Shown here piece after piece: positions 1 to 4,420 of a DNA stretch of 6,875 nucleotides. The notes below the pieces were generated by a model. The model made no database searches, had not been told where the DNA came from, and saw only the letters and a list, made by a program, of their open reading frames with translations. The translations under genes and the position numbers were made by a program. Origin of the DNA: an uncultured Acetatifactor sp. (GTDB lineage: Bacteria; Bacillota; Clostridia; Lachnospirales; Lachnospiraceae); NCBI GenBank assembly GCA_947631715.1, contig CANRMK010000128.1:1-6875 (forward strand). Direction: 5' to 3'. The first letter of the stretch is position 1. Every line of letters begins with the position of its first letter.

Positions 1-15
1 CTCATTCATGATTGC

Positions 16-36
16 TAATTATACTATATTACAATA
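16..36. repeat. Left copy of an imperfect AT-rich direct repeat
   Basis: This segment matches 2677-2699 in the same orientation with two single-base gaps and one mismatch, and shares the exact core ATTACAATA (28-36 and 2691-2699). The two copies bracket the AT-rich part of the window. They could be remnants of a target duplication or attachment site, but the sequence is almost entirely A and T, so coincidence is quite possible. Nothing else is visible in 1-69 apart from a weak AT-only inverted repeat, AAATTG (39-44) with CAATTT (50-55), which lacks the GC stem and T tract of a convincing terminator for the minus-strand gene ending at 70. Confidence 0.25.
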
Positions 37-69
37 ACAAATTGCAACACAATTTTACATAAATTATCC

Positions 70-798
70 TTAATTCATTGTAATTATAAAATTCACCAGA
101 TAGATGATCCACAAATGCAAAGGATAGAATACGTAAAAGAAATATTTGCTAAAACGGTTCTTTGGTCCTCTTTGGCCATTATACAGTAAAATAAACGGGA
201 ACACTAAAAAGTAAAACGGTTCACTGAACGGCAAGAGGAGAGCTATCACCTCAATGATTCCATATCCCAGCAAACGAAGTCTTTTTTTATTTTTTGCAAA
301 ATATTCTAACATCATAAAGGGTAAAAGCACAGTTCCCCATTCCCCATAAAGGAACCCTGTAACAAAACATACTGCAGGAATCACATAAAAAAGCTTTCTT
401 TTGTGTTCTTCTTTTGCTTTCAGAATCAGCGCTATCGTAAGCACGCCCAGCGCCAGTGTAAAAAAGGCATTATGATTTATCAGCAGTTTCCTTTGTTCAA
501 CAGCAGACAAAGATCCGGAAAAGGTTCTGAAAAACATATTTAACACTGCATTGCCGGCAAACATGATACCTGCCATAACAGACAAACGAATGCAATATCT
601 TTTCAAATCACGGGTATGACGGACTCCCTCTACCGCTAAATAGGCAAACATAGGAGCTGCGCATCGGGAAATCAGAGTAAAAAAGGAGGCCGCTTCAGGT
701 GATGTGAGTCCTTGAATATAGCGTAAATGATCCAAAAGCATTAAAAATGTCATCAATAGTTTGATTTGAAATGCATTCATTACTTTCAGTTTTTTCAT
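70..798 (-). CDS. TraX-family integral membrane protein
   Basis: This encodes a 242-residue, very hydrophobic protein with about six to eight predicted membrane segments, for example around residues 11-28, 36-54, 68-90, 110-127, 135-165, 176-207 and 216-238. Features I associate with the TraX family are the LDH motif near residue 22 in the first helix, the segment around CAAPMFAYLAVEGVRHTR (46-63), a GEWG motif (152-155), and a C-terminal FYPLHLW motif (224-230). F-plasmid TraX is known for acetylating pilin; chromosomal Firmicutes relatives have unknown targets, and an acyltransferase role is only inferred. The ATG at 798 has GGAAAGGG six bases upstream, which supports this start. No conjugation genes lie beside it. 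It diverges from the regulator at 1207. The length is normal for the family and the frame is intact. The family call is fairly secure and the function is not. Confidence 0.8.
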   Translation of the reverse strand: MKKLKVMNAFQIKLLMTFLMLLDHLRYIQGLTSPEAASFFTLISRCAAPMFAYLAVEGVRHTRDLKRYCIRLSVMAGIMFAGNAVLNMFFRTFSGSLSAVEQRKLLINHNAFFTLALGVLTIALILKAKEEHKRKLFYVIPAVCFVTGFLYGEWGTVLLPFMMLEYFAKNKKRLRLLGYGIIEVIALLLPFSEPFYFLVFPFILLYNGQRGPKNRFSKYFFYVFYPLHLWIIYLVNFIITMN

Positions 799-926
799 AG
801 CTTTCCCTTTCCATTACTTCATTTTGCTGAACCAGAACCATTCTTTGTATATCCCGCTGTGCGCCATCAGTCCATAAAAACTTGATTTCTGCCTCTGAAA
901 TTTTGTCCAAGTTAAATTCCACTATA

Positions 927-955
927 ATTATATATAAAATCATTTGAAATCACAA
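927..955 (-). promoter_or_regulatory. Candidate sigma-A promoter for the TraX-family gene
   Basis: Read on the minus strand, TTGTGA (955-950) is separated by 17 bases from a perfect TATAAT (932-927). This is 4/6 and 6/6 to the vegetative consensus with ideal spacing. Transcription would start near 920 and leave a leader of about 120 bases before the ATG at 798. It is the strongest promoter match on this strand, but the surrounding DNA is very AT-rich, which raises the chance of fortuitous -10 boxes. Confidence 0.55.
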
Positions 956-1100
956 TCTTAATTTTATTTATTGCATAAAATATATACTATCTATATTAGA
1001 TTCACTTTTAGTTATATAATGCTCTGTAAGTCGATGAAAGTCTAAGGGAATGAAATGGGGATGATGTATGGTGAATGAATTAACGAGTGCTTTTTAATTG

Positions 1101-1129
1101 TTGCATAATGTTTGAGAATGCTTTAAAAT
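1101..1129 (+). promoter_or_regulatory. Candidate promoter for the AlbA_2/HATPase regulator gene
   Basis: TTGCAT (1101-1106) lies 17 bases from TAAAAT (1124-1129), which is 3/6 and 5/6 to consensus with ideal spacing. An alternative of similar quality is TTGTTG (1145-1150), 16 bases, then TATTAT (1167-1172), which would give a shorter leader. The sequence alone does not decide between them. Confidence 0.35.
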
Positions 1130-1206
1130 CAGCTATATCGGCTATTGTTGGTACTAAAGTGAAAAATATTATTATAGTCTCCTTTTTGCATGGAAGGTAA
1201 TTGTTT

Positions 1207-2559
1207 ATGGTAGAAAGTCAAAACATCGAATATAAGGAAGCCTGGCGGGATGAATACTTGAAATGGGTGTGTGGTTTTGCCAATGCTCAGGGTGGTACCA
1301 TTTATATCGGTATCGATGATGCCGGTACTGTTGTAGGTGTTCAGAACGTCAAGAAATTGCTGGAAGACATTCCGAACAAAATTCAGTCAGGCCTGGGGAT
1401 TGTTGCTGATGTGAATAAACATACAAAAGGCGGGAAAGATTACTTGGAGATTAAAGTTAAACCAAGTGCTTTTCCCATCAGCTATCATGGTGAATTTCAT
1501 TATCGAAGTGGTGCCACCAAGCAGCAGCTGACGGGGATTGCGCTGTCGGAGTTTATTATGCAAAAAACGGGTTTCCGATGGGAGGATGTCACCGTTGATA
1601 ATATTACAGTAGATGATCTGGATGATGAAAGCTTCAAGATTTTCCGCCGTGAAGCTTTGAGAAAGAAGCGTATGACAGAGGCGGAATTGAATGTTTCCAA
1701 TGAAGAACTTTTGCAGAAGTTGCATTTGATGGTGGATGGAAAACTAAAAAGATCAGCAGTGCTTCTGTTTTATAATGATCCGGAGATGATCCAGAATGGA
1801 AGTTTTATTAAGGTTGGGAAGTTTGACGAGAGAGGCAGGGTTATTTATCATAATGATCTTGAAGAATCGTTGATTGTAAATACAAGCAAGGTGATCGATC
1901 TGATTTATCAGATGTATTTGAAGGCGAAAATTAGCTATGAACATGATATAAGAGTTGAAGAATATCCTTTTGCCCGAGAAGCTATTCGTGAGGCTGTCTA
2001 TAATGCCATCGCACACAATTGTTATATGTATGGCACTCCGATACAAATACGTATTATGGACGATGCTATTACTATAAGCAACAGCTGTATTCTGCCTGAA
2101 GGCTGGACTGTTGGTACACTGATGGAGCCACATGATTCTAAACCTTATAACCCGGATATTGCCAGAGTGTTTTATCGTGCAGGATTTATTGAGAATTGGG
2201 GACAGGGAATTCAGAAGATTTGCGATGAATGTCAGAATATAGGAGCGGAGCTTCCAGTATATGAGTTGACAGGGACTACATTGCGGATCCGTTTCCAGGC
2301 GCTGGAAAGTGCACTTATAGATTGGCCTAAAGTTCAAAAAGGCCAAAGTGCCAAGGATGATGGCACTATAGATGACACTGTGGCACTTAGGATTATAGAT
2401 GAAATAAGCAGAAAACCTGAAATAACGCTTGACCAATTGTCGGAACAGGTCGGAATCGCTAGGAGAACATTGGTACGATATATGAATGTGTTAAAGAAAG
2501 AAAAACGAATTGAACGTGTCGGAGGTAGACGTTACGGACACTGGCAGATCAATGAATAA
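1207..2559 (+). CDS. AlbA_2 / HATPase / winged-helix regulator (COG2865-like)
   Basis: The protein has 450 residues if it starts at ATG 1207. That codon lies nine bases after GGAAGG (1192-1197), whereas the in-frame TTG at 1201 is only three bases away. Residues 1-115 form an AlbA_2 (Schlafen-type) nucleic-acid-binding domain, opening with ESQNIEYKEAW and containing FANAQGGTIYIGIDD. Residues 255-365 form a GHKL-type ATPase module with the N-box E262/N266, then ISNSCILPEGWT (290-301), SKPYNPDIARVF (311-322) and ENWGQGIQKI (329-338). A linker with short repeats follows (about 368-398), then a winged helix (about 399-445; recognition helix near VGIARRTLVRYM). In many relatives the N-box continues as HRDY; here it is HNCY (270-273). 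Proteins of this type are annotated as predicted transcriptional regulators and occur in accessory DNA; the ligand and target are unknown. The lower GC than the downstream genes fits acquisition. It could also act in defence or element control, but nothing next to it supports that. Confidence 0.85.
   Translation: MVESQNIEYKEAWRDEYLKWVCGFANAQGGTIYIGIDDAGTVVGVQNVKKLLEDIPNKIQSGLGIVADVNKHTKGGKDYLEIKVKPSAFPISYHGEFHYRSGATKQQLTGIALSEFIMQKTGFRWEDVTVDNITVDDLDDESFKIFRREALRKKRMTEAELNVSNEELLQKLHLMVDGKLKRSAVLLFYNDPEMIQNGSFIKVGKFDERGRVIYHNDLEESLIVNTSKVIDLIYQMYLKAKISYEHDIRVEEYPFAREAIREAVYNAIAHNCYMYGTPIQIRIMDDAITISNSCILPEGWTVGTLMEPHDSKPYNPDIARVFYRAGFIENWGQGIQKICDECQNIGAELPVYELTGTTLRIRFQALESALIDWPKVQKGQSAKDDGTIDDTVALRIIDEISRKPEITLDQLSEQVGIARRTLVRYMNVLKKEKRIERVGGRRYGHWQINE
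2307..2402 (+). repeat. Cluster of short direct and inverted repeats in the regulator's linker
   Basis: Within about 95 coding bases there are a perfect palindrome AAGTGCACTT (2307-2316), a perfect inverted repeat TTGGCCT (2322-2328) with AGGCCAA (2340-2346), and AGTGCC (2347-2352) with GGCACT (2362-2367). The pattern GCACT followed by ATAGAT recurs three times in direct orientation, at 2311-2322, 2363-2375 and 2383-2402. The encoded peptide is the linker between ATPase and winged helix, including DDGTIDDTV (384-392), which is itself weakly repetitive. It looks like a degenerate repeat tract of a kind I associate with linkers in this family. Confidence 0.5.
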
Positions 2560-2593
2560 TGGTGGAAATTAATCGGGGAAAACATAGTTCTAA

Positions 2594-2641
2594 TTGGCAA
2601 AGGATCTCGGAAATGCAGTGAATTCCGGGATCCTTTGTTAG
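2594..2641 (+). terminator. Long hairpin after the regulator gene, possible terminator
   Basis: AAAGGATCTCGG (2599-2610) pairs with CCGGGATCCTTT (2625-2636) over 12 positions with one U-G wobble. The stem can be extended by two inner A-T pairs and outward through 2598/2637 to 2594/2641 using wobble pairs. It sits 34 bases after the stop codon at 2559 and before the promoter of the next gene, which is where a terminator is expected. The bases after the stem (GTTAGATAACC) are not a T tract, so intrinsic termination would be weak. It also lies at the composition boundary. Confidence 0.45.
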
Positions 2642-2663
2642 ATAACCGAGCATTTGGGCAAAT

Positions 2664-2692
2664 TTGCATCTCAGAGTAATTTATGCTATGAT
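2664..2692 (+). promoter_or_regulatory. Extended -10 promoter for the mraY-like/greA unit
   Basis: TTGCAT (2664-2669), a 17-base spacer, and TATGAT (2687-2692) preceded by TGC (2684-2686) form an extended -10 promoter with ideal spacing. Transcription would begin near 2699, giving a leader of about 90 bases before ATG 2789. The leader opens with an inverted repeat, TGTCCGT (2702-2708) with ACGGACA (2728-2734), which could be an RNA hairpin or an operator at the start site. No other strong promoter is seen ahead of the four downstream genes. Confidence 0.6.
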
Positions 2693-2699
2693 TACAATA
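2677..2699. repeat. Right copy of an imperfect AT-rich direct repeat
   Basis: This is the partner of the segment at 16-36, in the same orientation, and it overlaps the -10 region of the promoter at 2664-2692. If the left copy is genuine, the AT-rich insert separated a promoter region from a partial duplicate of itself. The match is short, gapped and AT-only, so support is weak. Confidence 0.25.
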
Positions 2700-2701
2700 G
2701 T

Positions 2702-2734
2702 TGTCCGTTTGTAAAGGGATTGCAGGCACGGACA
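2702..2734 (+). promoter_or_regulatory. Inverted repeat in the mraY-like leader
   Basis: TGTCCGT (2702-2708) and ACGGACA (2728-2734) are perfect 7-base complements around a 19-base loop. They begin about three bases after the inferred transcription start. The position suits either a regulator binding site overlapping the start or a 5'-end hairpin that stabilises the transcript. No T tract follows, so it is not a terminator. Confidence 0.35.
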
Positions 2735-2788
2735 GGGAAGAGTGCAGACAGACGCAGTCAGGGCGGATAGAATAAAGGAGAAGTGAGC

Positions 2789-3757
2789 ATGCTGTATTAT
2801 TTGATACCTGAGGGCTATGAGCCTTTTATGGCGCTGGCCGGCATACTTGCCGCGTTCGCGGCAACAGTGGCGGCAACGGCAAAGCTGCAGGGGATCCTGC
2901 CCCGGGACGGAGGCAGGGAATATGCTTTCGCGGGGAATCTTTCCGCCGGGAAGCCGAGAGGAGCGGGTATCATTTTTGTGCTGGTGTTTACAGCCGCGGC
3001 GTTTCTCTTTGTGCCTGTGGACGAGGAACTGGTCATATATCTGATCCTCCTTGTGATCTGTATGATGACGGGATTTCTGGACGATGCGTCAAAGATCCCC
3101 TGGGGGGAGTATAAAAAGGGCTTCCTGGATCTGTGCGTGGCGGCGCTGGTGGCAATGAATTATCTGCGCCATAATGACAGCGCGGTCAATCTGGCTTTTG
3201 CGGACGTGAGGATCGTGATTCCCCGGGCGCTGTTTGCCCTGCTTACGGTCATTCTGGTCTGGGGCTCCGTGAACGTTACGAACTGCGCCGACGGAGTGGA
3301 CGGGCTTTCGGGCACTCTCGGGATCGTGACAGTGATGACCATCGGCACTCTGTATAAGGTGCTGGGGACGGAGGGGTATTTCCCTTATCTGACCCAGCTG
3401 TTTGCGGTGTGTATCCTGGGGTATCTGTGGTTCAACGCCACTCCCAGCAGATTGATGATGGGGGACGCGGGATCCCGCTCCATGGGGCTGTTTATCAGCA
3501 TCGCCATCTTAAAGACGGGTTCTCCCTTTCTGTATATCCCGGCGGCGCTTGTACTGATCCTGGACGGCGGGCTGGGGCTTGTGAAAGTTTTTCTGCTCCG
3601 CTTTTTCAAGATCCGCATTCTGAAAAATATCAGGACGCCGCTGCACGATCATGTCAGGAAAGTGTGGAAATGGTCCAACGAGCAGACGGTATTCCGCTAT
3701 GCGATCATCCAGATCATCCTGTCTGCGGCGTTAGTGTATGGGCTGAAGCTGGGGTGA
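2789..3757 (+). CDS. Divergent MraY-family polyprenyl-phosphate sugar-phosphate transferase
   Basis: The protein has 322 residues and about ten membrane helices. ATG 2789 is chosen because AAAGGAG (2774-2780) lies eight bases upstream; the in-frame GTG at 2783 is only two bases away. The family moves a sugar-1-phosphate from a UDP-sugar to undecaprenyl phosphate in the membrane. MraY-type landmarks are FLDDASK (97-102; D98, D99, K102), NCADGVDGLSG (165-175), WFNATPSRLMMGDAGS (214-229; D226) and TPLHDHVRKVW (283-293). Two landmarks deviate: the canonical KxGTPTMGG loop reads GKPRGAG (54-60), and the HHH triad reads HDH (286-288). Length is close to ordinary MraY (about 320-360). No mur, fts or other dcw genes are adjacent, so this is probably a paralog rather than the housekeeping enzyme. 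It could serve lipid I synthesis under special conditions, or load a different sugar for an envelope glycan, which would fit the glycosyltransferase downstream. The superfamily is secure; the substrate is open. Confidence 0.85.
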   Translation: MLYYLIPEGYEPFMALAGILAAFAATVAATAKLQGILPRDGGREYAFAGNLSAGKPRGAGIIFVLVFTAAAFLFVPVDEELVIYLILLVICMMTGFLDDASKIPWGEYKKGFLDLCVAALVAMNYLRHNDSAVNLAFADVRIVIPRALFALLTVILVWGSVNVTNCADGVDGLSGTLGIVTVMTIGTLYKVLGTEGYFPYLTQLFAVCILGYLWFNATPSRLMMGDAGSRSMGLFISIAILKTGSPFLYIPAALVLILDGGLGLVKVFLLRFFKIRILKNIRTPLHDHVRKVWKWSNEQTVFRYAIIQIILSAALVYGLKLG

Positions 3758-3789
3758 GAGGCAGGGGGATTTTCTCGCCTGAGAATGGC

Positions 3790-3830
3790 GCCGCCCGGAG
3801 GCGGCAATGTGAGCCCGGCAGGAACCGGGC
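3790..3830 (+). promoter_or_regulatory. Two tandem GC-rich hairpins in the greA leader
   Basis: GCCGCC (3790-3795) and GGCGGC (3800-3805) form a perfect 6-bp stem with a CGGA tetraloop. GCCCGG (3813-3818) and CCGGGC (3825-3830) form a second perfect 6-bp stem with a six-base loop. The second stem ends directly at the ribosome binding site AGGAGG (3831-3836). No T tract follows either stem. They could tune greA translation, protect a processed 5' end, or act as partial pause sites between the mraY-like gene and greA. Confidence 0.5.
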
Positions 3831-3847
3831 AGGAGGCTTTGAAAATT

Positions 3848-4351
3848 ATGTATGACGAATTGACTTCTGGAGACATCAAAAAGATGCAGGAAGAGATCGA
3901 GTACCGGAAGCTGGTGGTCAGGCCGCAGGCTTTGGAAGACGTTAAGACTGCCAGGGCCCACGGCGATCTCAGCGAGAATTTTGAATATCATGCGGCAAAA
4001 AAGGTGAAGAATCAGAATGAAAGCCGGATCCGCTATTTGGAAAGGATGATCCGGACGGCAAAGGTGATATCCGACCAGTCCGCGGCAGATGAGGTGGGAA
4101 TCAACAACACTGTGACGGTAGAGTTTACAGATGACGGTACAGTGGAGACCTATAAGATCGTGACTACGGTGCGGGGGAACTCTCTGGAGAACCTGATCAG
4201 CAACGAAAGCCCCCTGGGGAAAGCGCTCCTTGGGAGAAAAGAGGGGGAGACTGTCCATGTGCAGGTCAACGAAGCCGTGGGCTATGACGTTACGATCAGG
4301 AAGCTGGAAAAGACCTCTGATGAGGCTTCCGACCAGATTCAGAGCTTTTGA
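3848..4351 (+). CDS. greA: GreA-family transcript cleavage factor
   Basis: The protein has 167 residues, slightly longer than typical GreA (about 157-160). It is a cytoplasmic factor that enters the secondary channel of RNA polymerase and stimulates cleavage of backtracked RNA. Residues 1-75 are the N-terminal coiled coil, with the acidic tip in ARAHGDLSENFEYHAAK (35-51); D40 and E43 correspond to the catalytic-site acids of E. coli GreA. Residues 82-155 are the FKBP-like C-terminal domain with the signature ISNESPLGKALLG (117-129). The frame is open from 3785, but GreA homology begins at ATG 3848, and AGGAGG (3831-3836) sits 11 bases upstream, a slightly long spacing. It follows the mraY-like gene by 90 bases. 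The sequence (KLVVRPQALEDVK, QNESRIRYLERMI) looks like a second clostridial paralog rather than the common housekeeping GreA. The function is secure at family level; paralog status is inferred. Confidence 0.92.
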   Translation: MYDELTSGDIKKMQEEIEYRKLVVRPQALEDVKTARAHGDLSENFEYHAAKKVKNQNESRIRYLERMIRTAKVISDQSAADEVGINNTVTVEFTDDGTVETYKIVTTVRGNSLENLISNESPLGKALLGRKEGETVHVQVNEAVGYDVTIRKLEKTSDEASDQIQSF

Positions 4352-4405
4352 TCCTTTCCGGGGCTTCCTATGGGGCCGGTGAGCCGGAGGCCGCGGTGAA
4401 AGGAT
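4351..4405 (+). promoter_or_regulatory. Long hairpin between greA and the HAD-CPBP gene
   Basis: ATCCTTTC (4351-4358) pairs perfectly with GAAAGGAT (4398-4405). Inside it GGCTTCC (4362-4368) pairs with GGAGGCC (4386-4392) with one wobble. The outer stem starts at the last base of the greA stop codon and ends one base before the ribosome binding site GGGGAGG (4407-4413) of the next gene. There is no T tract. It may be a weak or Rho-assisted terminator, a transcript-processing site, or a translational control element. Confidence 0.5.
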
Positions 4406-4420
4406 TGGGGAGGTGCGGGA

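Larger units (their letters stand above)
799..1206. other. AT-rich divergent intergenic region
   Basis: About 400 bases separate the two divergent genes. The part next to the TraX gene (799-921) is less AT-rich than the rest and would be its transcribed leader. The part from about 925 to 1200 is strongly AT-rich and holds the candidate promoters. A nine-codon reading frame (ATG 1068, stop 1095-1097) is present but has no convincing ribosome binding site. A perfect TATAAT at 1015-1020 has no good -35 partner. I see no RNA gene, terminator or known riboswitch pattern here. Confidence 0.6.

Noticed and set aside
39..55. AAATTG/CAATTT inverted repeat as terminator of the TraX gene
   Set aside because: The stem is six bases, almost all A-T, and no T tract follows in either direction.
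695..943. 82-codon minus-strand open frame as an independent gene
   Set aside because: Its ATG at 943 lies within the spacer of the best minus-strand promoter, it has no ribosome binding site, and its end overlaps the well-supported TraX gene.
1015..1020. Perfect TATAAT on the plus strand as a promoter
   Set aside because: There is no acceptable -35 hexamer at 16-18 bases and no TG extension, and the region is so AT-rich that such boxes arise by chance.
1068..1097. Nine-codon leader peptide frame
   Set aside because: It is too short to judge, lacks a convincing ribosome binding site, and lies upstream of the candidate promoters for the regulator gene.
1753..2436. 227-codon minus-strand open frame
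   Set aside because: It is antisense to the AlbA_2/HATPase gene and its translation has no family features.
3785..3847. N-terminal extension of GreA by 21 codons
   Set aside because: The extra residues are encoded by the two leader hairpins and the ribosome binding site; GreA homology begins at ATG 3848, which follows AGGAGG.
3409..3855. 148-codon plus-strand frame spanning the mraY-like end and the greA leader
   Set aside because: It overlaps the mraY-like gene in another phase, lacks a ribosome binding site and shows no family features.
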